Notes under the pieces: model-generated | The model's input: the letters and a program-made list of their open reading frames with translations, nothing else | Told to the model about the DNA's origin: nothing | Database searches by the model: none | Part shown: positions 14,523 to 22,654 of the stretch, piece after piece | How positions within the stretch are numbered: the stretch's first letter is position 1 | Layout: every line of letters starts with the position of its first letter | Assembly: GCA_016191015.1 (NCBI GenBank) | Contig: JACPPM010000035.1 | Coordinates: 1-43,987, forward strand | DNA length: 43,987 bases | Direction: 5' to 3' | From: Acidobacteriota bacterium | Lineage (GTDB): Bacteria > Acidobacteriota > CAIWXX01 | Made by a program: the position numbers and the translations under genes

Positions 14523-16289
14523 TCACTGTTTCGCGAGCGCGAGATTGATGTTTCTCACCGTCTGGCCGGACCCAACAGCTATCGTCGTGCCCACGGTCCA
14601 GTCCCAGTCTCGATTGAGCCAATCGCATTCGTCGGCTGCGCACGGGACGTTGTTGTACATCTCGTCGACGTAGCCGAAATCGGCCCCGTTCTGGGTGTAG
14701 ACCCGGTAGTCGTCCTGCGGGGGGAGCCGGTTGTTCCCATAAGCTCCGTCCTGGTCCGTTTCGAAGAGCAGGAAGTAGGTAGCATCCCCTGCGACCGGTT
14801 TGTAAATGATCCCTGCGAGGATGCCCTCCAGCGGGCTCTTGGTCGCATTGTCTTTCACCTTACCCTCGATTCCTCCCCAGCGGTCGAGCTGGAAGTCGAG
14901 GCCCTTTTTCTCAGTTTCGGGAAGGATGGTCACCGCCGTGAATGATGACCCCCACCCTCGATTCTTGTAGATCTGCCAGGCGTATCCGAGGGACGGATCC
15001 GGCTTAGCCCACAGGCCGTAGATCCCTGTCCAGAACGGTCCCGCGCGATAGGCACCAGTCGAGTCCGTCGTCACCGATCCGACTTCGACGTAGCTGTAGA
15101 AATCGAGGATCTTCACCGGTATTCCCGCCAGCAGCTCACCAGTCGCTCTGTCGGTGACGACCCCCGTCAGGTACGCCGTCTGAGTATCGGGGATCAGCTC
15201 CATGGCGAAGTCGGCCGTTTGACCGGGCTGCAGATCGATCGGAGTGCAGCGGTTGTAACGGGGTCCCGGCCGCACGTAGACCTTGTCGTAACCTTCGTCG
15301 ACATACCCTTCTGGCGCGTAGATCCAGAGACGGTGCTCGATGGCGTTCAACGATCCGGCGAGTTGGGCACTCGTGAACCGGCCCTCGGAATCAGTCGAAG
15401 TAACGATGGTGAATTCTTGAGTCCTGGCGTCGGCAGGCATGTACATGTACACGGCGGCGCCGCTCACTGGCGCACCCGTCTTGGCATCGGTGACTGTGCC
15501 TGTGATCTGCGATGACAGGTCCAGACCGAAGTCGATGTTCGCGACTGGCTGCCCTGCCTGCACCGCGACCTCGGTTGCCGTGGTGAAGACCTTCCACGGG
15601 AGGTCGTCGTAGAACTCCGCCGCGTACGTGGCGTCTTTGGCCGTATCGACAGCCTCGATGTAGTAGTCGCCATCCGCAAGGTTTGTGAAGTTGTACTCGC
15701 CGTTGGCCCCCGTGCGAGCTCGCTTCACAACGTCAATGCCATCATCGTAGATCCAGGCGATCACGAGGATATCCTCGATCGGCGCGCCCGTGGCCGCCGC
15801 CGTCACTTGGCCTGAAATGCCGCCGGTTGCAGCCGGCCCGCTCGCGAAATCGCCGATCGCGCTCAAACCTCCGGCCGGCGCGAGGAGTGCCGAGCGAAGT
15901 GCGGTCGACCGCGTGCCCCCCAGCGTGCGAAACAGGGGTCCGTTTTGGTCGAGAGACATGTTCGCGGCAGCTCGCTCGAGCCTAGCGATCTGAGCGTCGA
16001 AACCGTGGATCTGATTCACAATCCATGCGGGACGTTCGACACCTTCCGAGTCCACCGCGCGTGCTAGGCCCGCCATGTGGTCCACCTGCGCCTTGAGCTG
16101 TTGCACCTCCTCCTTGAACGCCGGCAGGAGCGACGCGCTCCAATCTCCCACGTTCACGCTATTCCCGTCCTGATCGAACGCCACCACGGCAGAGACATCG
16201 TCCTCCGCAGAATCGGCCTCGACCACGACAACCCCACCTGACAACGCGACCGTCGCGGCCAGCGCATACGACAACCATTTCCTGTCCAT
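14523..16289 (-). CDS. Exported multidomain protein with carboxypeptidase-regulatory-like repeats, paralog 1
   Basis: The 588-residue product has a signal peptide (LSYALAATVALSGGVVVVEA) and a helical segment, possibly coiled coil, at residues ~45-115 (FKEEVQQLKAQVDHMAGLA). About four carboxypeptidase-regulatory-like beta domains follow (GISGQVTAAATGAPIEDILV, ITGTVTDAKTGAPVSGAAV, LTGVVTDRATGELLAGIPV, IEGKVKDNATKSPLEGILAG). Each unit carries a short aromatic motif such as EFYDDLPW, GYDKVYV, IYKNRGW or MYNNVPC. It ends in a Cys-containing segment (CAADECDWLNRDWDW) and INLALAK. The paralog at 16756-18528 has the same order. The start at 16289 is set by AGGAGG about 8 bases upstream and gives the signal peptide directly. 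The role is unknown; a surface or periplasmic structural protein is likely. Confidence 0.7.
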   Translation of the reverse strand: MDRKWLSYALAATVALSGGVVVVEADSAEDDVSAVVAFDQDGNSVNVGDWSASLLPAFKEEVQQLKAQVDHMAGLARAVDSEGVERPAWIVNQIHGFDAQIARLERAAANMSLDQNGPLFRTLGGTRSTALRSALLAPAGGLSAIGDFASGPAATGGISGQVTAAATGAPIEDILVIAWIYDDGIDVVKRARTGANGEYNFTNLADGDYYIEAVDTAKDATYAAEFYDDLPWKVFTTATEVAVQAGQPVANIDFGLDLSSQITGTVTDAKTGAPVSGAAVYMYMPADARTQEFTIVTSTDSEGRFTSAQLAGSLNAIEHRLWIYAPEGYVDEGYDKVYVRPGPRYNRCTPIDLQPGQTADFAMELIPDTQTAYLTGVVTDRATGELLAGIPVKILDFYSYVEVGSVTTDSTGAYRAGPFWTGIYGLWAKPDPSLGYAWQIYKNRGWGSSFTAVTILPETEKKGLDFQLDRWGGIEGKVKDNATKSPLEGILAGIIYKPVAGDATYFLLFETDQDGAYGNNRLPPQDDYRVYTQNGADFGYVDEMYNNVPCAADECDWLNRDWDWTVGTTIAVGSGQTVRNINLALAKQ

Positions 16290-16489
16290 TATTTCCTCCT
16301 GCTTTCTTCTTTCATCGGCGGCTGCCAGCGGGCCCTCTCTCGCAACCACCTGTCATCCTGTTACCCGTTTCGAGGAGGATCTTTATGGGGCGCCGGAGTC
16401 ATCGGCGCGCGGGCGAGGGCCCGGGACTGGACCCGCGGGCACCAAGTGAGGTTAAGAAGCTACCCCGGTCTCCATCGGGGCTCCGCCGC

Positions 16490-16656
16490 GCGTGGAGCGT
16501 CGAGCGTGGAGCCGCAGCCCTTGAGCGAAGCGAAGGGGTGAGAGCGTTCTTGCGAGTCCTTCTGATCATCTCAGGCGGCCGCTCCCTTCCTCCTTTCCTG
16601 AGAGGGGTACGGAAGGTCTCGCCCCCTCGGGGCTCTTACCATTTCGTGCCAGCAGT
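16490..16656. repeat. Repeat cluster in the gap between the paralogs
   Basis: The gap 16290-16755 holds no gene. Words GCGTGGA, GCGTCGA, GCGTGGA (16490-16510) form a 7-nt tandem. Bases around 16514-16545 (CCCTTGAGCGAAGCGAAGGG) recur inverted at 18886-18907. Bases 16581-16656 are a diverged inverted copy of repeat R3. The rest of the gap is unassigned. Confidence 0.65.
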
Positions 16657-16755
16657 CAACTCCGCAGACACTACGTCCACGACTGCGTCGGCGAGGTCGT
16701 CGGAGGGGCCTGACGACCTGTTGGCCAGCATTCCGCGACGATCGAAGCGCGACTA

Positions 16756-18528
16756 CTACTTTGCGAGGCCGATGTTGATGTTCCCGGTAGTCTCACCCGA
16801 GCGGACCGTGATCTTCGTGCCGACGCTCCAGTCCCAGTCCGGGTTGTTCATGTCGCAGCCGGTCTCTCCGCACGAGATGTTCTTGTACATCTCGTCGACG
16901 TACCCCGAGCCGGGATCAACTTGGGTGAACACACGATAGTCGTTCTGTGGGTTGAGATAGCTGTGGGTGAACCGCCCCTGCTCGTCGACATAGGCGGGCA
17001 GATAATACCTCTTCGGAGTGGCAATCGGAACGTAGATGATGAACAGGCCGGGTTGGATCGGGTTCTTGTTAGATTGATCATAGACCTTGCCCGCGATACC
17101 TCCCCACTTCTCGAGCGCGAAGTCGATTCCATCGATATCCTGATCGGCGATTGCAGTCACGGGCGTGTAGAGAGCGCCGACACCCCGGTTCTTGTATACC
17201 TGGGTCGCGTATCCTGTCACGGCGCTTGGTGTGGCAACGAGCCCGTACACGCCGCTCCAAAAGGGCCCGGCACTGTAGAATCCTCCGGCATCGGCTTGAA
17301 CTTGCGCTACACGCATCCGGTCGTATATGTCCCAGACTTCGACGATCACACCTGGGAGGGACGCACCACTGGCCCGCTCCGTGACCTTCCCCGAAATCAT
17401 CGCTGTCTCAGCGTCCCTGACGAGGGAGAAATCGATCCGGCGCGTCTCACCGGGCTGGAGGTCAATCGGCGTGAGGCTGCTGAAACCCGGACCTGGGTTC
17501 ACATAGACGCCGTCATACCCCATGTCTACGTATCCCTCGGTGGCGTAGCACCATAGCCGATACACGAGCGCGTTCAACGGCCCGGCCAGTCGCCGGTAGT
17601 CGTACTGGCCATTCGAATCTGTTGTGACGACGACCGTGAACTGGGTTCCGGGCTTGACGGCTGGGAAGGCTAGATACAACGCAGCGCCCCGCGCAGGCAG
17701 CCCGGTGTCCGCGTAGGTCACGGTGCCGAGGATCCTTCCTCCTCGCTCGAGCCCAAAATCGATGCCCGCCGTCGTGATGCCCTCTTTCACGATCACAGGT
17801 GTCGACCTGCTGAAGACATGCCATGGCAGGTCGTCGTAGAACTCGGCAGCGTAGACGGCAGTCTTGGCAGCATCGATCGCCTCGATGTAGTACTTGCCGG
17901 CCGCAAGGCCAGCGAGCTTGTAAGCGCCACTCGCATCGGTTCGGGCCTTCTTGATGATGACTAATCCGTCTTGGTACTGCCATGCCATGAGGAGAATGTT
18001 CTTGATCGGCTGCGCCGTGAGATCGTCTGTGACGGTACCCACGACCGTGCCGCCGGCAGCGGCGAGATCCATCCTCTCTTGAGCCGCGGGCACGACTGCG
18101 CGACGGGACTGAGCAGTGCCGAGGCGTCGCAGGGTCGATCTCGCATTGCTCAGGCGCAGAGCCGTGACACTGCCTGAATCGAGTGGAGTGTTTGCAGCGA
18201 GCCCAAAGAGCCGGGCGATCCGGATCTCAATCGAACGTACCTGTTCCCGAATCCAATCCGGGCGATCGAGTCCCTCGTCATCGACGGCCCATTCAACTCC
18301 AGCGATGTGCTGCATTCCCTCTTCGACTTGCTGCAGCTCGGTCCCGAGATCCGGCAGAAACGATGCCGAGGCATTGAGGTACAGCGGGTCTCCGTGCTCA
18401 TCCAATACCAGCAGGCCGGGAAGATCATCATCGAGATTCCCGTCCGTCTCGCCAGCCACCACCACAGTCGGGACGGCGATGCCGAGCCCCACAGCCAGGA
18501 GCAAACTCGGGAACCATTGCCTTCTCAT
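16756..18528 (-). CDS. Exported multidomain protein with carboxypeptidase-regulatory-like repeats, paralog 2
   Basis: The 590-residue product parallels 14523-16289 along its length: signal peptide (FPSLLLAVGLGIAVPTVVVA), helical segment (LGTELQQVEEGMQHIAG and EQVRSIEIRIARL), then four beta domains opening with TVVGTVTDDLTAQPIKNILL, ILGTVTYADTGLPARGAAL, ISGKVTERASGASLPGVIV and IAGKVYDQSNKNPIQPGLF. The same aromatic motifs recur (EFYDDLPW, GYDGVYV, VYKNRGV, MYKNISC), as does the terminal Cys pair in CGETGCD. The shared YAAEFYDDLPW and LTPIDLQPG/CTPIDLQPG segments show a tandem duplication that has diverged. The ATG has a strong GAGGAGGACC ribosome binding site. Its 5' region is followed upstream by the repeat-filled gap 18529-19233. 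Confidence 0.7.
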   Translation of the reverse strand: MRRQWFPSLLLAVGLGIAVPTVVVAGETDGNLDDDLPGLLVLDEHGDPLYLNASASFLPDLGTELQQVEEGMQHIAGVEWAVDDEGLDRPDWIREQVRSIEIRIARLFGLAANTPLDSGSVTALRLSNARSTLRRLGTAQSRRAVVPAAQERMDLAAAGGTVVGTVTDDLTAQPIKNILLMAWQYQDGLVIIKKARTDASGAYKLAGLAAGKYYIEAIDAAKTAVYAAEFYDDLPWHVFSRSTPVIVKEGITTAGIDFGLERGGRILGTVTYADTGLPARGAALYLAFPAVKPGTQFTVVVTTDSNGQYDYRRLAGPLNALVYRLWCYATEGYVDMGYDGVYVNPGPGFSSLTPIDLQPGETRRIDFSLVRDAETAMISGKVTERASGASLPGVIVEVWDIYDRMRVAQVQADAGGFYSAGPFWSGVYGLVATPSAVTGYATQVYKNRGVGALYTPVTAIADQDIDGIDFALEKWGGIAGKVYDQSNKNPIQPGLFIIYVPIATPKRYYLPAYVDEQGRFTHSYLNPQNDYRVFTQVDPGSGYVDEMYKNISCGETGCDMNNPDWDWSVGTKITVRSGETTGNINIGLAK

Positions 18529-18743
18529 GATGTTAGGTCCTCCTCGATCGGATCCTTGTCGGTCTCACAACCTTACATTACCCATCTCTCTGAGCTTCTT
18601 TAGTCTATCCAACCAACTGATTCGTCCGTCGCGGAGCGCCGCCCGGACCTCCCCGCACTTACGCATCTAGTATGCGTGAAGATTCTCCCGAGGTCGAGGA
18701 GTTTGTCCCACGGCCAATGCGTCGGCTCGCCTTGGTGTCCTAC

Positions 18744-18928
18744 AAGTTGCGTGTTGACACGAAATGGCAAGAATTTTGAGGCGGCTAGATCTTCCGAACT
18801 CCTCTCAGGAAATCAGGAAGGGAGGAATGCAGCAACGGGGCGGCTGTCTCGGACGATCCGGGTGTGGCTCGGAAGCACGCTCTCACCCCTTCGCTTCGCT
18901 CAAGGGCTCCACGCTCCACGCTCTCACG
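18744..18928 (+). repeat. Dispersed repeat R3, copy 2, with heptamer words
   Basis: Bases 18744-18846 match 3939-4045 (AAGTTGCGTGTTGACACG start). Downstream, TCCACGC, TCCACGC and TCTCACG (18908-18928) form a 7-nt tandem that is the complement of the word family at 16490-16510. A fragment like the end of R1 (TTTGGTTGCGGCTCCGCCG) lies near 18949-18967. The gap 18529-19233 has no gene. Confidence 0.75.
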
Positions 18929-18976
18929 GGCGGCGGAGACACAACCCCTTTGGTTGCGGCTCCGCCGGGTCGGGCG

Positions 18977-19195
18977 GGGCTGCGGCAAAGTCGAGGCGCC
19001 GACTCGGGCGAGGCCGTTCCGTGCGAAACCGCAGATGGCGCAGGTTCCCGCGCAGATTACGCAGATGTTTCCAGCGTTCAACCGACGAGCAACTTGCTCC
19101 TCACTCTCGGGTCGGCGCGAAGCAATCGGCGACATCTGCGAGTCAATCTGTGAAATCTGCGGTTTCCGGGACTTTGCCGTAGTCTTGCCGGGTTG
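18977..19195 (-). repeat. Dispersed repeat R2, copy 2 (inverted)
   Basis: This ~219-bp block is the reverse complement of 21037-21258 with roughly ten percent difference. The pair flanks the single gene 19234-21012. Its arms are CCGCAGATTTCACAGATT and AATCTGCGTAATCTGCG around a conserved middle with GAGCAAGTTGCTCGTCGG, so the element can fold on itself. Confidence 0.85.
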
Positions 19196-19233
19196 GGGTC
19201 GGGATCTTGTGAGGGGAGAGAGGCCGGGATAGA

Positions 19234-21012
19234 ATGCGTGGATGCTCTTCGCTTCGGATTGTGCGGCAGGTGACGTGTATTCGGATGGAGCCTGATCGGG
19301 TGAGGCGATTTGGGGTTGTCAGCCTCGTCGCGCTCGTGTACTCCATGTGTGCTCAGATCGCCGCGGCACAGCCGTGGGCCAACAGGTATTTCGATCCGGC
19401 AGGTGGCGAGCGGATCCCGAGCTGCGTGCGGGCGCTTGCGGGAGGCGAGTATATTGTGGTCGGTCAGGCGATCGACACGAAGAAGAAGGTCTCGAGTGGC
19501 TGGATCATGAGGGTCGGGCCTGACGAATCCAACTCTGGCGTGATGGAAGTCAAGTGGTCCCGTACCTACACCAATGACACGCAAGAAAGGCCGTCGTCAG
19601 CTCTCACGTGGGTCGAGCCGGCGAGCGACGGTGGGTTCGTCGCATGCGGATGGGTGCACGCGTCGAACAGCGCAGGAGATGGAGGGCAGGGCTGGATCGT
19701 GAAGCTTCGTGCCAGCGGAGAGAAGGTGTGGAGCTCGGCGATCGGCAGCAACGGCACGGGACAATTGCGCCGCGTCCGTGTCGCGGATGACGGCAGCTAT
19801 GTCGCGGCCGGGTACTACGCTGCAACCGTGACCGTCGTTGGTACCGATGGGTGGGCGGTGCGGATGAGCCGATCCGGTAGCCTGCGTTGGAGTGCCACAT
19901 ATGGCGAAGGTGGGATGGATGAGTTCTGGGATCTGAGGGAGACTTCACAGGGCGGTTGCATGGTCGTGGGATTCCTGACGCAGGTTCTCGGCGCTAGGAA
20001 GGTCGGGTGGGCCCTGGGCCTTTCCCGGTCAGGCAAGGTCCAGTGGCAGAAGACCTACGAGGGATCGGAAAACCGAGAGCTCACGGCAGTCAGCGCGAAG
20101 GCCGATGATCGGTTTGTCCTCGCCGGCAATATCGACACGCCTCCGTCAGGAAACATCGGATGGCTGCTCAAGACATCTCCAATAGGAGATATCGACTGGC
20201 AGTCGGGCTACTCTCCGGTCGACGGCTTTCCACTGTATTTCTCAGCCGTGGAACAGGCTCCGAATGGGGATATTCTTGTCGCGGGCCGAAAGCCAGATGG
20301 CGTGACAAATGCCGAGAAGGGCGGTGTGGCCGCGGGGATCAGCTCAGAGGGCACCACGGTTGAGTGGGCGGACGTGATGGTGGGGCCGTGGCTCGGCTCG
20401 GTCACAGCGCTGGATCTGTCTCAGGACGGTGTCGTCTGGGTGGGAGAGGTCGAAGGCTATCACCGACAGCCAGTGGGTGCGCGTGACTGCCTCATCCTCT
20501 CGACCACTCGGTCCGGCGAGGCGTGTCAGGACGTGAGTAGCGCACTGACCATAGGGCGATCTCCCAGCGCGAGCATAGTTACCGACACCTCGGTCAGGAG
20601 GGTCACCGGGATGAGCCCGACGCGACTGAATACACGAGTGTCGCTGGATCCAGTCGCGCCGGCGAAATACTGTACACGTCCGAGTTTGGACCAGAAACTG
20701 GTCCTGTCCAGGAGCCCGCAGAGTGATGGCGTGACTCTCAGCTACGTATGCCCGAATTCAGGACGGGACACCGCGCCATTCAAAGTACGAGTATTCTTCT
20801 CGCCTTCGAGCTCGATCCCCCCCGTCACTGGCTCGGAGCTCGTCCTCGAGGTTGACGTCAAGGACGGCTTGAAGTCCGGGCAGACGATTGGACCGCTGTA
20901 CTCGATCAATGCGAAGGAAGACCATATTTACGCGATCGCCCTCATCTATCCAGATGGCAAGGTTGACGATATCCCGGTTGGACAAATGATCCTCCGCGTG
21001 CCCCTGCCCTGA
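19234..21012 (+). CDS. Exported beta-propeller-like repeat protein
   Basis: The product (592 residues from the ATG at 19234) has an N-terminal hydrophobic signal (RRFGVVSLVALVYSMCAQIAAA). Repeats of ~45-60 residues follow with the pattern G-G-[FY]-[VI]-x-x-G ... GW-[IV]-[VM]-[RK]-[LM]-x-x-[SD]-G-x-[VL]-x-W, e.g. DGGFVACGWVHA, GWIVKLRASGEKVWSSAIG, GWAVRMSRSGSLRWSATYG, GWALGLSRSGKVQWQKTY. This is the style of extracellular beta-propellers. The C-terminal ~150 residues form another beta-rich part. Alternative starts at ATG 19285 and GTG 19300 would give a more compact signal peptide; GAGAGG before 19234 supports the longer form. The gene lies between two inverted copies of repeat R2. Function unknown. 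Confidence 0.65.
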   Translation: MRGCSSLRIVRQVTCIRMEPDRVRRFGVVSLVALVYSMCAQIAAAQPWANRYFDPAGGERIPSCVRALAGGEYIVVGQAIDTKKKVSSGWIMRVGPDESNSGVMEVKWSRTYTNDTQERPSSALTWVEPASDGGFVACGWVHASNSAGDGGQGWIVKLRASGEKVWSSAIGSNGTGQLRRVRVADDGSYVAAGYYAATVTVVGTDGWAVRMSRSGSLRWSATYGEGGMDEFWDLRETSQGGCMVVGFLTQVLGARKVGWALGLSRSGKVQWQKTYEGSENRELTAVSAKADDRFVLAGNIDTPPSGNIGWLLKTSPIGDIDWQSGYSPVDGFPLYFSAVEQAPNGDILVAGRKPDGVTNAEKGGVAAGISSEGTTVEWADVMVGPWLGSVTALDLSQDGVVWVGEVEGYHRQPVGARDCLILSTTRSGEACQDVSSALTIGRSPSASIVTDTSVRRVTGMSPTRLNTRVSLDPVAPAKYCTRPSLDQKLVLSRSPQSDGVTLSYVCPNSGRDTAPFKVRVFFSPSSSIPPVTGSELVLEVDVKDGLKSGQTIGPLYSINAKEDHIYAIALIYPDGKVDDIPVGQMILRVPLP

Positions 21013-21036
21013 ACACCACGGCCCCGGCACATGCAA

Positions 21037-21258
21037 TCAGGCAAGGCTACGGCAAAATCCCGGAAACCGCAGATTTCACAGATTGACTCGCAGATGTCGC
21101 CGATTGCTTCGCGTCGACCCGAGAGTGAGGAGCAAGTTGCTCGTCGGATGAATGCTGGAAGAATCTGCGTAATCTGCGCGGAAATCTGCGCCATCTGCGG
21201 TTCCGCACGGAACGGCCTCTCCCGAGTCGCCGCCTCGACTTTGCCGCAGTCCTGGCAA
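21037..21258 (+). repeat. Dispersed repeat R2, copy 3
   Basis: This is the + orientation partner of 18977-19195. The reading frame of the downstream barrel gene stays open through the whole element, so the apparent N-terminus from 21031 is translated repeat. The element fills most of the gap 21013-21291. Confidence 0.85.
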
Positions 21259-21291
21259 TCAGGATCCAAACTAGACAGTACGGTCCGGTGG

Positions 21292-22647
21292 ATGCTCTCC
21301 CTCATGGCGGCGACCTTCGTGCTATCAGCCTCGCCGAATACGAATGCCCAAACCAACAATGAGGGCCTCGCCAACCTGCAATTCAACTTCCTCAACCCCG
21401 GCGCGCGCGCGCTGGGAATGGGCGGGGCTTTTGTCGCGATGGCCGACGATGCGACCACGTCTCTGGCCAATCCAGCCGGTCTCCTGAATCTGACGCAGCC
21501 CGAGGCTGGGATCGAACTGACATCGACTCGATTCGAGAACGAGATCCCGTGGTTTGGCGGCACCGCGACGGCTGTCCTGGACACGGAACTGCACACCTTG
21601 CGGGAGTTTTCCTACGCCTTCAATCCTCGCTCATTTCCAACAACCCTCAGCGACCTCTCCTTCATCAGTTTCGTCTTTCCGATTCGGCCGCGGGAGATCG
21701 TCCTTTCCGTCTTTTACGACGGCCAGACGCGTTACGAACGCGAGTTCCACACCAGTGGCATCCCGGTTCTGGACAGACGCGATGGGGGGATCCTCGACAA
21801 GTTCTTCCCGGTCAGGAGCAATCTCGCCTACCAACAGCGCCTGTTCGGAATCTCCGCTTCGACGCGGCTGGGCGACCGCATTTCGATCGGCGGCACGGTG
21901 GCCCTCGCCGCCTTCTCAATCAGAAGTGGGACGATCCGCAAGCCCGACTCGAACGATGAGATCGAACAAAGACTCGACGGTGATGATAAGCGGATAGGCA
22001 CCACGCTGGGCGTGACAGTACGCGCCACGAATCGGCTTCGCATCGGTGCTGTCTACGCGCGGAGACCTGCCTTCCACCTCACCTTCGCTCCAGACGTGCG
22101 AGACCGTCCTGGTCAGGCTCTATTCAGTGGCCCGGTCAAACTCGATATCCCCGATCGCCTGGCGCTGGGGTTGTCGTGGCGCGCGCGTGAGCGGCTTTCG
22201 ATCAATGCCGACCTGGTCCGCGTCATGAACTCGGATCTTATGAGGGGCTATTTCAATGCCTTCCACCATCCAGACAGCCCTGATCCGTTCAGAAAGATCC
22301 CGGATGCGGGCAGGGAGTTCTACGAAGTGCGTGACGGATTCGAGCTGAGGGCGGGCATGGAGCTTGTCCGAATCGTTCACCTCCGACCGCTGGCCCTGCG
22401 CGCGGGCTACTGGCGTGAGCCTTTTCATCGCATGGTCCGAAAGGAACCGGACTCAAGTGTGGTCTACGACCTGGCCGCACCGGAGAACTGGCACTATGAG
22501 CCGTACACATCCAGGAGTTTCATCGAGTCAGCCCATCATGCCACGGTCGGGATCGGCATTGCATTTGCCAGTTTTTCGATCGATGCCGGCTACGACTATT
22601 CCAAACCCACTCGACGTCTCGTCCTTTCCGGTGTCTACTATTTCTGA
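21292..22647 (+). CDS. Outer-membrane beta-barrel protein (FadL/PorV-like)
   Basis: The ~451-residue product from the ATG at 21292 has a signal peptide (LSLMAATFVLSASPNTNAQ). The N-terminal segment FLNPGARALGMGGAFVAMAD followed by DATTSLANPAGL is characteristic of FadL/OmpP1-, PorV- and UPF0164-type outer-membrane barrels. Regular amphipathic strands continue to the C-terminus, which ends in RRLVLSGVYYF with the terminal aromatic residue expected for barrel assembly. FadL-type barrels carry hydrophobic compounds; PorV-type ones serve in secretion. The frame is open upstream to 21031 but only through repeat R2, so that extension is rejected. The stop lies 7 bp before the next gene, so this barrel probably belongs to one operon with the two ATPase genes. 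Confidence 0.7.
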   Translation: MLSLMAATFVLSASPNTNAQTNNEGLANLQFNFLNPGARALGMGGAFVAMADDATTSLANPAGLLNLTQPEAGIELTSTRFENEIPWFGGTATAVLDTELHTLREFSYAFNPRSFPTTLSDLSFISFVFPIRPREIVLSVFYDGQTRYEREFHTSGIPVLDRRDGGILDKFFPVRSNLAYQQRLFGISASTRLGDRISIGGTVALAAFSIRSGTIRKPDSNDEIEQRLDGDDKRIGTTLGVTVRATNRLRIGAVYARRPAFHLTFAPDVRDRPGQALFSGPVKLDIPDRLALGLSWRARERLSINADLVRVMNSDLMRGYFNAFHHPDSPDPFRKIPDAGREFYEVRDGFELRAGMELVRIVHLRPLALRAGYWREPFHRMVRKEPDSSVVYDLAAPENWHYEPYTSRSFIESAHHATVGIGIAFASFSIDAGYDYSKPTRRLVLSGVYYF

Positions 22648-22654
22648 GTCGACG

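Noticed and set aside
18785-19135. 116-codon open frame on the - strand
   Set aside because: It is repeat R2 and R3 read as protein, with no start signal or conserved domain.
22364-22654. Longer N-terminus for the TPR/ATPase protein
   Set aside because: It overlaps the barrel gene in another frame; the GTG at 22655 gives a signal sequence and sits 7 bp after the barrel stop.
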